From the NCBI GenBank assembly GCA_944392605.1, contig CALXXE010000009.1, positions 1 through 64,000 of the forward strand: a stretch of DNA of 64,000 nt. The letters run 5' to 3'. The DNA is from an uncultured Clostridia bacterium (GTDB taxonomy: Bacteria; Bacillota; Clostridia; TANB77; CAG-508). The position numbers and the translations under genes are program-made. The notes under the pieces were generated by a model that was not told where the DNA came from, searched no databases, and saw nothing but the letters and a program-made list of their open reading frames with translations. Shown here piece by piece: positions 28,010-37,478 of this stretch (positions within the stretch are counted from its first letter, which is position 1; every line of letters begins with the position of its first letter).

Positions 28010-29268
28010 TTAAATTGGTAATTTGATAATTATTCTTGTTCCATATTCATAATTTTTATCTATTTTTATAGTTCCTTTATGTAATTTTACAATATTATAT
28101 GCAATTGAAAGTCCTAAACCTGTTCCACCTTTTTCTCTTACTCTAGACTTTTCTTCTCTATAAAACCTTTCAAATACATGTTCTTTAGCTTCTTTACTAA
28201 TTCCAATTCCTGTATCTTCTACTTCTATAAAACATTTTCCTTCTTTTTTATATGTTTTAACTATTATAGTATCTTTCTTCTCTGTATATTTTATACTATT
28301 ATCTAACAAAATAATCAAGAGTTCTTTTATTTTATTTATGTCAGCATTTAGTTCTTGTCTAAATTCCAATACATTTTTTAGCTCTTTTTCTTGGGCTTTT
28401 GCTGTCTCGCAATACATTTCTACAATCTTTTTAATTTCTTTATCTAAATTTGATTTTTGTTTCTTTAAATTTATTTCTTTAGAATCATCTCTGGCTAGTT
28501 CCATTAATTCTTTTATTAACTTAGTAAGCCTTTTTGTTTCTTTTAACGTTATATTAATATCATCAACATTGTCAAGTATTGTACTGTCTGGCCTTTCTAG
28601 TAATAACTCTTGTTTTGCCTGAATTATTGCAAGAGGTGTTCTTAGTTCATGCGAAGCATCTTGAACAAATTCACTTTGCTTTTTCCAAGAAGAAACAATT
28701 GGTTTTAAAGTTTTTTTAGATAGAACACAGCTTGCAATTATTATCAATATAACACTAATTACCAAAACTATTATTAAAGTTGTAGTAAATCTCTCTAATA
28801 TATCTTCTTCAGCATTTACATTTATTAAAATTTGTGTGTATTCTCCGTCTTTTGTTTGATAATTTATCCCTCTATATGTATACTTATTATCAATAGTGCT
28901 TTCATAAATTTGATTTATTTGTGTTTTATCGAAAGAAATATTGTTAAATACATCATTTAAAAATTGATTTTCTTCTATTTCCTTAATATTTCCATTACTA
29001 TCTCTTTGGATAAATACCAACCTTGGGCTTTGTTCTCTTATATTTAGCCTTTCTTCTTCAATAACTCTTGGTAGTATATCACTACTATTTGTACTACTAT
29101 TTTCCAATTGCGCTATAGCATTCTGTAATTCAGTATCTGCCGAATTATATACAAAATTACTAAATTGTCCATATATTACAATTCCTAATATAGAAAATAT
29201 AATTGAAAATGTTATCAAATTTAAAACCATATTCTTGATAAGTTGTTTTTTTACTTTTTATTCTTCAT
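28010..29268 (-). CDS. Sensor histidine kinase, N-terminus in a shifted frame
   Basis: 406 residues from the first in-frame ATG (29230): two membrane segments around an extracytoplasmic loop, DHp box DASHELRTPLAII, and N, G1 and G2 boxes (DNSIKYT, VEDTGIGIS, GGTGLGLSIA). However, 29230 has no ribosome site, whereas an ATG at 29268 overlaps the regulator stop (ATGA). It reads ATG AAG AAT AAA AAG TAA; moving back one base at AAAAAG gives VKKQLIKN joined to MVLNL. So either a -1 shift or slippage, or a one-A deletion, or a poor internal start. Confidence 0.85.
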
Positions 29269-29954
29269 TCATTATCTAATTTCCTTTCCTCTTGAGAAAT
29301 CATATAACCTACACCCTTTATCGTCTTAAAAAATTTATCATAATCATATTTCTTAAGTTCTCTTTTAATTCCTGTTGCATAAACTTCCACAACATCTGTA
29401 CTTGTTTCACTATTAAAGCCCCAAATTTTATCAAATATTTGTTCCTTAGTAATGATTTTATTTTGATATTCTATCAAATATATTAACATATCAAGTTGCT
29501 TTCCTTGTATTTTCAATTCTTTCTTATCTATAAATACTTTTCCTTTTTTCATATCAATTAACAAATTTTTAAACTTAATCTCTTTTTTATAATTTGGATT
29601 ATTTCTTCTAATTATAGCTTCAATTCTTGCTTTCAATTCTTCTTTTGCAAATGGTTTCGTTAAATAGTCATCAGCTCCTGAGTTAAAACCTTTTAATTTA
29701 TCTTCTAAAGAATCTTTAGCTGTCAAAATCAGAACCGGTGTAAATAACATAGAACTTCTAATTTTTTCTAATACAGTATATCCATCATAAATAGGAAGCA
29801 TTAAATCTAAAATAATAGCATCATATTTGCCTTTCTTTGCGAATTTCTCTCCTTCTTCTCCATCATATGCTTGTTCTACTTCATAATCTTCTTTTAATAC
29901 ATCCTTTATGGTATCTGATAATATTTTTTCATCTTCTATAATTAAAACTTTCAT
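29265..29954 (-). CDS. OmpR-family response regulator
   Basis: 229 residues. The receiver has the DE pair (IIEDEK), phospho-Asp in ILDLMLP, Thr in LTAKD and Lys in TKPFA; the C-terminal winged helix has VVEVYATGIKRELKKY. It is partnered with the following kinase, with an overlapping stop/start. Target genes are unknown; the downstream acetyltransferase and the nearby serine hydrolases are candidates. Confidence 0.93.
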   Translation of the reverse strand: MKVLIIEDEKILSDTIKDVLKEDYEVEQAYDGEEGEKFAKKGKYDAIILDLMLPIYDGYTVLEKIRSSMLFTPVLILTAKDSLEDKLKGFNSGADDYLTKPFAKEELKARIEAIIRRNNPNYKKEIKFKNLLIDMKKGKVFIDKKELKIQGKQLDMLIYLIEYQNKIITKEQIFDKIWGFNSETSTDVVEVYATGIKRELKKYDYDKFFKTIKGVGYMISQEERKLDNE

Positions 29955-30118
29955 AGACTTTCTCCTTGCCCTTTCAAATTATTGATAATTTTATAAAAAA
30001 ATATGAATATTGTATGTATTTTTTCTATATTTTTGGTATAATAAATTTAAATTTATATTTTAGATTTTTTATTGATTGATAATTTGATTTTCAAAAATAA
30101 GAATGGAGATGATTTTTC

Positions 30119-31189
30119 TTGCCCAAAGGAAAACATGTTAAATCAGGTTCATATGCAAAGCCAAAATTCAAAAAGTCACTAATATTTGTTTTACTTTCAC
30201 TGGTTATTTTATGTATCACCTTTGACATTTTAGTCCCTGCTACTGATACACAAAGTATTGCATCTACAAATGAAACAGAAAACATGACTACTACTGAGAC
30301 AACCACTGAGCCTGAAACAGAAGAAATAAAAGAAATTGAACCTTTTGAAGATACAGATTTAAAACTTTTAATTGACTCCGAAATGACTAAATATGGCTTT
30401 AATGAAAATAATTTTGCTTTTTTCTATTATAATATAGATGACAAAGGATATTATTTTTATAACGAAAATAAATATTTTACAGCTGCAAGTACTGTAAAAG
30501 TTCCAATTGCAATGTATTATTATGATGAAATAAATGCAGGTACTTATACTACTGATTCTAAATTGCTTTATGAGCAAGGAGATTATGAAGCTGGTGGAGG
30601 TACAACAGCTTCCTTATATTCCGTAGGTGATTATGTTCCACTAGATTTCTTATTAGAGCAAGCAATTATAAATAGTGATAATACAGCTGTCAATATTTTA
30701 ATTGGTAATTTAGGATATTCAAATGCAAGAAAAGATATTACAAAATATTCAGATGAAATTGTTCCAGAAGATTTTTATAGTAATAATATTACCTCTGCTG
30801 GATATGCATATGATGTTATTAATTACTTATATGAACATCAAGATTCCTATCAAAAATTAATAGAAGATATGAAACAATCTTCTATGGGTATGTATTTAAA
30901 AGAATATATCACAGATTACGATGTTGCACACAAATATGGAAGTTATGGTGGATATGTTCACGATTATGGAATTGTTTATGGAGAAAAAACATATTTAGTT
31001 GGAATATTTACTAGAAATATTACTGATTCTGATGAAGTTATAGCTCAAATTAGTTTAGATATTTTAAATTATACTTTAGGAAATTTAGATGTAAGTACTT
31101 TAGTACCTAATGAAAACGAAACTAATACAACTGGCGTAAATGAAACAAATGAGACATCTGACAATATAACAAATACAATAGAAGAGTAG
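30119..31189 (+). CDS. Class A beta-lactamase/PBP-like serine hydrolase, anchored (TTG start)
   Basis: 356 residues from a TTG at 30119, preceded by TGGAGATGA; the nearby ATG at 30110 runs into a stop. An N-terminal membrane segment, Thr/Glu linker, then a beta-lactamase2 fold: STVK (SxxK) in TAASTVKVPIAMYY, SDN in IINSDNTAVN, and KYG instead of KTG. The C-terminal tail is Asn/Thr-rich. Probably a cell-envelope enzyme; true beta-lactamase activity cannot be claimed. Confidence 0.85.
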   Translation: MPKGKHVKSGSYAKPKFKKSLIFVLLSLVILCITFDILVPATDTQSIASTNETENMTTTETTTEPETEEIKEIEPFEDTDLKLLIDSEMTKYGFNENNFAFFYYNIDDKGYYFYNENKYFTAASTVKVPIAMYYYDEINAGTYTTDSKLLYEQGDYEAGGGTTASLYSVGDYVPLDFLLEQAIINSDNTAVNILIGNLGYSNARKDITKYSDEIVPEDFYSNNITSAGYAYDVINYLYEHQDSYQKLIEDMKQSSMGMYLKEYITDYDVAHKYGSYGGYVHDYGIVYGEKTYLVGIFTRNITDSDEVIAQISLDILNYTLGNLDVSTLVPNENETNTTGVNETNETSDNITNTIEE

Positions 31190-31210
31190 CTTTTTAGCTA
31201 CTCTTTAAAT
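31182..31210. terminator. Bidirectional terminator
   Basis: AAGAGTAGCT/AGCTACTCTT with a four-base loop between convergent genes. Confidence 0.75.
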
Positions 31211-31780
31211 TTTTATAAAACTTGTAAAATTTATATACTTAATACTAGACAAAATAAAATCAACTACTAATACAGATGCAAGTGCATATATTGTTGCTCT
31301 CTGTATAGGAAAATCTATCTTTTTTAGTAACTTCTCAGTCTTTTTTTCTATAAAAGGATGTAAATAGTTAGAAAATATTATTCCAGCTAGTCCCCAAACA
31401 ATAGAAAAACTCAAGCAAATACGACCTTGTATATTAAACATAGCATCAGAATAATCCCACCATCTTAAATGAAATACCATTTCTAATATCCAAGAAGCCG
31501 CAAATTCAAATATTGAAAATACTATCATCGATATAAAAAATTTCTTTATATTATGACCTTTTAATCCATCAAAAATAAGTATAAATATTACTGCTCCAAA
31601 CCCATATATAGGGCATATTGGCCCAAATAGAAAACCTCTTTTTACAAAATGTCCTAATACTAAAACAGCATAGAAACTTTCTAAAACCCAACCTAAAAAT
31701 GAATATATTAAAAAATACATAATCAATTTATCTTTTGTGGACAATTTTTCGTATTTAACAAGTGCTAAACTTTCTTCCAA
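31205..31780 (-). CDS. CmpB-type putative ABC-transporter membrane protein (PF06541)
   Basis: 191 residues, five or so membrane segments. The motif FLGWVLESFYAV...RGFLFGPICPIYGFGAV and the WWDYSD...GRICLSFSIVWG block are family hallmarks. I start it at TTG 31780, seven bases after GGGGGAG; an upstream TTG at 31807 would precede the ribosome site. It begins 13 bases after the DUF2085 gene stop. Transport role not proven. Confidence 0.75.
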   Translation of the reverse strand: MEESLALVKYEKLSTKDKLIMYFLIYSFLGWVLESFYAVLVLGHFVKRGFLFGPICPIYGFGAVIFILIFDGLKGHNIKKFFISMIVFSIFEFAASWILEMVFHLRWWDYSDAMFNIQGRICLSFSIVWGLAGIIFSNYLHPFIEKKTEKLLKKIDFPIQRATIYALASVLVVDFILSSIKYINFTSFIKI

Positions 31781-31793
31781 AAAACTCTCCCCC

Positions 31794-32156
31794 TTAAAAA
31801 ACTCCAATTATAAAAAGAATTATTTTTATTATGATACTAACTTGTGCTATTCCTGCTAAATTTCCTGTTATAAATCTACGTATATTCGTTGATTCTTTTA
31901 TTTTTTTATATTGTATAAACCAATCTAAAAACATTATAGCTAAAAATATAAAATCTATATAAAATGGAATTCTAACAGAAAAAATATATAAAATAATTCC
32001 TATAGCTTGTCCTGTGAGTATTCCTGTACATCTACTACATACAGGGAATTGCCACTCACCTATAAAAAAGCTCCTATCTTCTCTTTGGTGGCATCCACAT
32101 CTATTTCCTAACCTCATAAAAAATGCCCAAGTTTTAATTTTTGTGCTTTTCTTCAT
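31794..32156 (-). CDS. DUF2085 membrane protein
   Basis: 120 residues. Cys/His signature GNRCGCHQREDRSFF...FPVCSRCTGILTG, then two or three membrane helices, typical of DUF2085. The start overlaps the stop of the upstream zinc-ribbon gene by one base, so the three genes form an operon. Function unknown; the conserved Cys suggest metal binding near the membrane. Confidence 0.85.
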   Translation of the reverse strand: MKKSTKIKTWAFFMRLGNRCGCHQREDRSFFIGEWQFPVCSRCTGILTGQAIGIILYIFSVRIPFYIDFIFLAIMFLDWFIQYKKIKESTNIRRFITGNLAGIAQVSIIIKIILFIIGVF

Positions 32157-32362
32157 TAAAATTTATTTCCACAATCATTACAAATATTAGTTGTTTTTGT
32201 CTGCGTTGTAGTATCTCCTGTATTACATAAACCACAAAGTATTCCTGGCCATCCAAAAAGTAAATAGCCACAACAGGCATCTCCACCATCAAAACCTTTT
32301 GTATGTGTTTTTGTATCTATTATACTAGATATATTTTCACTTCCGCATCTTGGACATCTCAT
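32156..32362 (-). CDS. Small zinc-ribbon protein
   Basis: 68 residues. It opens with CPRCGSEN and closes with CNDCGNKF (a four-Cys ribbon) around a Gly-rich hydrophobic centre (CCGYLLFGWPGILCGLC), as in the TM2/zinc-ribbon family of small membrane-associated proteins. Good ribosome site (GGAGG). First gene of the operon with the DUF2085 and CmpB-type genes. Confidence 0.8.
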   Translation of the reverse strand: MRCPRCGSENISSIIDTKTHTKGFDGGDACCGYLLFGWPGILCGLCNTGDTTTQTKTTNICNDCGNKF

Positions 32363-32432
32363 ACTATTTTCCTCCGTTTCTGTAATATTATATCACAGAA
32401 TCGAAAATAAAACAATTAATAAAATCTTAATA

Positions 32433-32491
32433 TTATTTCGCGTTTGGGACGTTTCCTTTGCGCACTTTTTTTCGTGAGCGGGACACATTTC
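32433..32491 (+). repeat. Repeat element copy 1 (inverted with copy 2)
   Basis: About 59 bases, GC-richer than the surroundings, built from two units that begin TTTCG and contain GGGAC. It is about 80 % alike to the reverse complement of 33256-33314, including a 24-base identical core around TTTGGGACGTTTCC. The two copies bracket the transglycosylase gene. Confidence 0.75.
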
Positions 32492-32514
32492 CAAATACAA
32501 CAATAATATAAGTT

Positions 32515-33204
32515 CTAATTCGTTATTTTGTTTGCTTCTTCCTTACTTATATACTCATATTTGACCATTTTGTCTAATACTTGTTTTTGTCTTTTCCTTG
32601 CAAGCTCTGGATTTTTAGTAGGTGAATAGTTTGATGGACTATTAGGTATTCCCGCTAGCATTACCGCTTCTGAATCACTTAAGTTTTGTGGTTCTTTTCC
32701 AAAATAACCTAAGCTCGCTTCTCTTACACCAGTGTACCCATCTCCAAAATAACTGGTATTTACATATAGTTCTAATATTTCATCTTTACTATAATTTTTC
32801 TCAATATTAAATGCCATAAATACTTCTGCGATTTTTCTAATAAAACTCTTTTCTTGGGTAAAATATATATTCTTTGATAGTTGTTGTGTAATTGTACTTC
32901 CACCTTCAACTAATTTCATCGCTTTTATATCATTTATTGCAGCTCTTCCTATTGCAATTATATCTATTCCTGGATGGTTATAGAACCTATGGTCTTCTAC
33001 TGCAACAACTGCATCTAGATAAATTTTAGGTAACTTATCTATTGAAATATAATTTTCATCAGATTTTATTTCTTCTATTTTTTGTGAAAGAGGCATATTG
33101 TCTAATGCCTCTTTATACATATCATATCCACTTCCTACTGCAAATATACCGATACTAAAACAAACTACAAATATTACTAAAATTATTTTTAAAAATGTTT
33201 TCAT
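32515..33204 (-). CDS. Monofunctional peptidoglycan transglycosylase (GT51)
   Basis: 229 residues. One N-terminal membrane helix (about 5-27), then the GT51 domain: catalytic EDHRFYNHPGID, GGSTITQQLSKN, and the IEKNYSKDEILELYVN block. There is no transpeptidase domain, as in MtgA-type enzymes. It polymerises lipid II outside the membrane. The ATG at 33204 follows AGGTGAGG. The gene sits alone between two inverted copies of a repeat. Confidence 0.92.
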   Translation of the reverse strand: MKTFLKIILVIFVVCFSIGIFAVGSGYDMYKEALDNMPLSQKIEEIKSDENYISIDKLPKIYLDAVVAVEDHRFYNHPGIDIIAIGRAAINDIKAMKLVEGGSTITQQLSKNIYFTQEKSFIRKIAEVFMAFNIEKNYSKDEILELYVNTSYFGDGYTGVREASLGYFGKEPQNLSDSEAVMLAGIPNSPSNYSPTKNPELARKRQKQVLDKMVKYEYISKEEANKITN

Positions 33205-33255
33205 AAACCTCACCTACTTCTATCTTAGTTACTTTAAAAGTGAGAATATTTTATA

Positions 33256-33314
33256 AAGATGTGTCCCAGATGCGAAATTTTATGCGCGAAGGAAACGTCC
33301 CAAACGCGAAATTA
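33256..33314 (-). repeat. Repeat element copy 2 (inverted with copy 1)
   Basis: Minus-strand copy of the element at 32433. It overlaps the stop codon of the Bce-type permease at 33312-33314. Confidence 0.75.
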
Positions 33315-35407
33315 TTCTTCTTTTATTATGTTCTTGCTTCCCATATATGTTGCTAAGAAGTATAATCCATAAATTACTCCCATAACCCCTACTGTTGCTA
33401 TTATTGATGGTAATAATTCTTCACTACTTGCTAATACTGACATAAGAGTCATTACAAATTGGATTCCAAATATTGAATGTATTATTGAAAGTATAAGTGG
33501 AAATACAAAGAATAAACCTATTTGTTTAAATAATGCTTTATTTATTATTTTTTCATCCACTCCTAATTTACGAAGTACTATATATCTTTCTTTATTATCT
33601 GAGCTTTCTGTTAATTGTTTTAATGCAAGAATTGCTGAACTTGCAATTAAGAATATTATTCCTAAGTATATCGAAATAAATACAACCATTGTAGCTACTC
33701 CGACACTTGATTCTATTATTGATATTTTTGTCATACCTTCAAAGTTAATTCCTTTTTCTAATATATTTTTGTAAAGTTCAGAGTTATTTGCATCTGTAAA
33801 TAGTGTTTCTATATTCTCTTTTTCTTCATCTGTTTCAGCATTATAATTTGCTGCTAAAAATGTTCTTTCTTTTTCTGCATCTGTGAATCCAACACTATCT
33901 GGTACTAATATTATTCCTGTGTTTATATGACTTGATGACATATCTATAAAACCTTCTTGACATTCATCATATTTTGCTTTATATTCTTTTCCTTTTAAAG
34001 TTATAATATTATTTTGTTTTAGCGTTTGGTTTCTTAAAGATACCATATTGTCAAAATCACAAAGTACTATAAACTCATCATCTTCTAATGAATATTCTTT
34101 ATTTCCATATAATCTTGCTATTTTATTATAGTCTGATATTTTCATTATTTCTTCTGGTGTGTCATATTCTAGTAGCGGAAACTGTGCTTTTACTTCTGCT
34201 TCTAAACCTTTCAATGTATCTTCCCAAGTTAGTTCAGAAGTTGTATATATTGGTACTTCTACTACATCTTTGAAATCATTCATATCAAATCCATTTTCTA
34301 CTAATGTTTGTTCCATACTTACTTTTGAATCTGCTATTTGTTCTTCTGTATAATATTTGGTTTCTCCTGTATAAGTGTCTTGATAACTTTCAGGTAAGTT
34401 TGCTGTTTTATATAGATTAATGTCTACTGGTGTCATTTCTTGCATATCTCTTCTCATTGTACTATTTAATGATAATGATGATGATAGTATTGAGATTGTC
34501 ATAAATAACATTAAACATATAAGCGACATACTTACCACCGTTGTGTTTATTTTATTATTTAACTGTCTTAGTACAAACATATTTACATCTTTTAGATATA
34601 TCTTTTTCCTTGATTGTACTAATTTTAATATAAATCCTGATAAAGACCAAAATACAAGTAATGTTGATACTATTCCTAGCAATATCACAGTTAACATTCT
34701 TTCTTCTCTTACCATACTATTGGCATCTATTGTTACTTCATAATAACAATAGATAAGTATTGCTACTGCTATTAAGAAAATTATTACACAAACTATAGGA
34801 TTTTTTATTTTTACTTCTTCATTCTTTTTAGTAGCTGTAAGTAAGTTTATTAATTTATATTTTGATACTGTTATTGTATTAAATATCATTACAGCAATAA
34901 ACATTACCGCAAAATATACACAAGTTTTTATACATGCATCTTTAGAAAATACAAATGTAAGTTTACTCATGTCTGCTTCAAATAATTTTCCAACTAGTAT
35001 TGACATAAATTGTGACCCAAATACTCCTACTACTAATCCAACGACTAATGATATTATTCCAACAAATACTGTCTCTAATAATATTATCTTAGAAATTTGA
35101 CCTCTTCCGCATACCTAACGTCATATATATTCCAAATTCCTTTTTTCTTCTATTTATTAGGAAGTTATTTGCATATACAATTAGTAGTCCTAATATTACA
35201 GCTACAAATACAGATACCATTCCCATCATTTGAATCATAATCCCGAATTAATTCTCTTGTAGAATTAGATACTTGCATCATAGCTTCTTGGCTATCTAGT
35301 GAATTAAACATATAAAATATTGCAACACCTAATACTAATGTTAGAAAATATATTGCAAAGTCTTTTATACTTTTTTTCATGTTTCTAAAAGCTAATTTAA
35401 ATAACAT
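33312..35407 (-). CDS. Bce-type ABC transporter permease (FtsX family), read across two CGG +1 shifts
   Basis: Conventional reading gives two broken frames. Skipping the C of CGG at 35245 and again at 35109 joins them into one protein of about 697 residues with the ten-helix BceB/VraG layout: MLFKLAFRNMKKSIKDF...SNSTRELI-GIMIQMMGMVSVF...MTLGM-GRGQISKII, then a large extracellular domain and four C-terminal helices. Such permeases export or sense cell-wall-active peptides with their ATPase and BceRS. The ATG at 35407 lies inside the 3' end of the ATPase gene. Two independent indels in one otherwise intact gene are unlikely. Confidence 0.88.
35107..35109 (-). other. CGG +1 frameshift site in the Bce permease (second)
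   Basis: GGT ATG CGG AAG. Dropping C35109 gives GM-GRGQISK and opens the remaining 598 codons; the unshifted frame stops within six codons. Confidence 0.85.
35243..35245 (-). other. CGG +1 frameshift site in the Bce permease (first)
   Basis: TTA ATT CGG GAT. Dropping C35245 gives ELI-GIMIQMMGM; the unshifted frame gives DYDSNDGNG and then stops. Confidence 0.85.
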
Positions 35408-36164
35408 CTCCAAGTTCACCTCCAAGAAGTGTTTGTACTTCTATTATTTTTTCAAAGAATTGTTTCCTTGTGTCATTTCCTTTTATTAATTCATTGAAGA
35501 TTTTTCCATCTTTTATAAATAGTATTCTTTTTGCATAACTTGCTGTAAATGCATCGTGTGTAACCAAAATTATTGTTGCATTTAAGTTAGTATTTAGTGT
35601 TTCAAATGTTTCTAATAATTGTCTTGCAGACTTTGAATCCAAACTTCCTGTTGGCTCATCAGCTAAAACTAGCTTTGGATTTGTTATTATTGCTCTTGAT
35701 GATGCTACTCTTTGTTTTTGTCCTCCTGATATTTGATATGGATATTTTTTTAGAATATCTTTTATTTCTAGTTTTTCTGCTATTTTATTTACTTTTTTCT
35801 CTATTTCTTTTGGGTTTACTCTTTGTATTGTAAGTGCTAAAGCAATATTTTCATAACAAGTAAGTGTATCAAGCAAATTAAAATCTTGGAAAATAAATCC
35901 TAGCTCCTCTCTTCTAAATTTGTTTAAGTTGTTTCCTCTTAAAGTTGTTATGTCTTCACCATTGATAATTATTTTCCCAGCTGTTACTCTATCTATTGTA
36001 GAAATACAATTAAGTAAAGTTGTTTTTCCACTTCCTGATGCTCCCATTATTCCTACAAATTCTCCTTCTTCCACATCAAAGCTAATATTATCAATTGCTT
36101 TTGTTAAATTTGATTTATTACCATAGTATTTTTCAATGTTTTTAACTTCTAAAACCTTTCCCAT
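35397..36164 (-). CDS. Bce-type ABC transporter ATP-binding protein
   Basis: 255 residues. Walker A GASGSGKTTLLN, Q-loop IFQDFNLLDTL, signature SGGQKQRVASSRA, Walker B LVLADEPTGSLD, as in BceA/MacB-type ATPases. It pairs with the downstream permease, whose start it overlaps. Start at the ATG after AGGAGA; a TTG six codons upstream is less likely. A two-fold TGTAAG repeat upstream may bind the BceR-like regulator encoded at 39.4 kb. Confidence 0.93.
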   Translation of the reverse strand: MGKVLEVKNIEKYYGNKSNLTKAIDNISFDVEEGEFVGIMGASGSGKTTLLNCISTIDRVTAGKIIINGEDITTLRGNNLNKFRREELGFIFQDFNLLDTLTCYENIALALTIQRVNPKEIEKKVNKIAEKLEIKDILKKYPYQISGGQKQRVASSRAIITNPKLVLADEPTGSLDSKSARQLLETFETLNTNLNATIILVTHDAFTASYAKRILFIKDGKIFNELIKGNDTRKQFFEKIIEVQTLLGGELGDVI

Positions 36165-36233
36165 GTTTTTTCTCCTTTCCAAATTTATTAATTATATTAT
36201 AAGCACTTTATATCTTTGTTTCCATAGATTTTA

Positions 36234-36250
36234 CTTACATTTAGCTTACA
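36234..36250 (-). promoter_or_regulatory. Candidate response-regulator site upstream of the Bce ATPase
   Basis: TGTAAG repeated at an 11-base period (minus strand), followed by GTTACG on the other side. Direct repeats one helical turn apart are usual for OmpR-type regulators. Confidence 0.35.
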
Positions 36251-36326
36251 AAAACGTAACAAATCATCAATATTTGATTTATATATTTTTTATGATATAA
36301 TTTTATCATATTTAAGGAGGTATACT

Positions 36327-36902
36327 ATGAAATTAATTGGTATTACTGGTAAAACCGGAAGCGGTAAGTCTACTATTGGAAAGCTTTTAGCTGATAAATT
36401 AAATTGTAAATATATTGATATAGATAAAATAGGACATAGTGCAACTTATGATTCTTCTATATCAGAAAAACTTATAAAAGAATTTGGATATATCATTTTA
36501 GATGATAATAAAAATATAGATAGAAAAAAATTAGGTAATATTGTTTTTTCTGATAAAGATAAAATGGAAATACTTACAAACCTAACTTGGGATTATATGC
36601 AAAATAAATTAGATAATATATTATCACAAGATGAAGATTATTATATTTTAGATTGGGCTTTACTTCCAACTGTTAAGTATTGGAACATGTGTAATACTAA
36701 AGTATTAATTACTTCAGATGATATTAAAAGAAAAGAAAAAATATTAAAAAGAGATAATATATCTAAAGAATATTTAGAGAAAAGAGAAAAAAACACTTTA
36801 AAATATTCAGAATTTAAATATAGTTATGTATTTAATAATGATTACTCTGCAGAAACATTAAATTCTATTGTCGATATACTTTATAATAAATTACTTAAAT
36901 AG
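36327..36902 (+). CDS. coaE: Dephospho-CoA kinase
   Basis: 191 residues. It phosphorylates dephospho-CoA, the last step of CoA synthesis. P-loop GITGKTGSGKSTIGKLL, the Asp block YIDIDKIGH, and the lid region KREKILKRD. Ribosome site AAGGAGG. It is convergent with coaD, the preceding step of the same pathway. It is somewhat divergent in the centre, so the exact acceptor is inferred from motif and neighbour. Confidence 0.85.
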   Translation: MKLIGITGKTGSGKSTIGKLLADKLNCKYIDIDKIGHSATYDSSISEKLIKEFGYIILDDNKNIDRKKLGNIVFSDKDKMEILTNLTWDYMQNKLDNILSQDEDYYILDWALLPTVKYWNMCNTKVLITSDDIKRKEKILKRDNISKEYLEKREKNTLKYSEFKYSYVFNNDYSAETLNSIVDILYNKLLK

Positions 36903-36944
36903 AAATTTAAACTAAAAAATTGAAGCAAAGAAAAAAGGGAATAA

Positions 36945-36986
36945 AAAGAGATAAAGAAAAACTGTTTAGCCTTACTTTATCTCTTT
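36945..36986. terminator. Bidirectional terminator between coaE and coaD
   Basis: 12-bp arms AAAGAGATAAAG/CTTTATCTCTTT with an 18-base loop. Confidence 0.65.
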
Positions 36987-36989
36987 ATA

Positions 36990-37454
36990 CTATTTGACAA
37001 TATCCATTACTTCTTTTGGTAAATATTTTGAAACATCTTTACCATTTTCATATAATTCCATTACCATACTAGAACTTATACTTCCCAATTTCCCCGCTCT
37101 TATATAAATTGTATCTATTCCTGCTACTTCTTCATTTACAGCTGCCATGTTTTCTTCATATTCATAATCCATACCATTTCTAACACCTCTTACTAAAAAT
37201 GTTGTATTATTGTCTTTCGCAGCATCTACGGTCATTTTATTATAACAAACAACTTCTACATTACTAATATTATTATTTCTTAAGATTTCTTCAATTACAG
37301 TTTTCATCAATTCTTTATCAAATCTTCTTTTTTTATCTGGGTTATCTCCTATTCCTACAATCACCTTATCAAAAACTTTTGCTGATTTTTGAACTACATG
37401 TAAATGACCATTTGTAAATGGGTCAAAACTTCCCGCATAAAAAGCAACTTCCAT
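36990..37454 (-). CDS. coaD: Pantetheine-phosphate adenylyltransferase
   Basis: 154 residues. It adenylates 4'-phosphopantetheine. The nucleotidyltransferase motif AGSFDPFTNGHLHVV (here GH after TN) and the C-terminal ISSSMVMELYENGKDVSKYLP (ISSTxVR-like) identify CoaD; VRGVRNGMDYEYEENMA is the typical central block. It is followed by the two-component genes on the same strand with a 24-base gap upstream. Confidence 0.95.
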   Translation of the reverse strand: MEVAFYAGSFDPFTNGHLHVVQKSAKVFDKVIVGIGDNPDKKRRFDKELMKTVIEEILRNNNISNVEVVCYNKMTVDAAKDNNTTFLVRGVRNGMDYEYEENMAAVNEEVAGIDTIYIRAGKLGSISSSMVMELYENGKDVSKYLPKEVMDIVK

Positions 37455-37478
37455 AATTTTTCTCTCCCCCTCTATATT

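Noticed and set aside
29251-29256. Including the histidine-kinase start anomaly among the CGG sites
   Set aside because: There is no CGG there and the shift is in the other direction.
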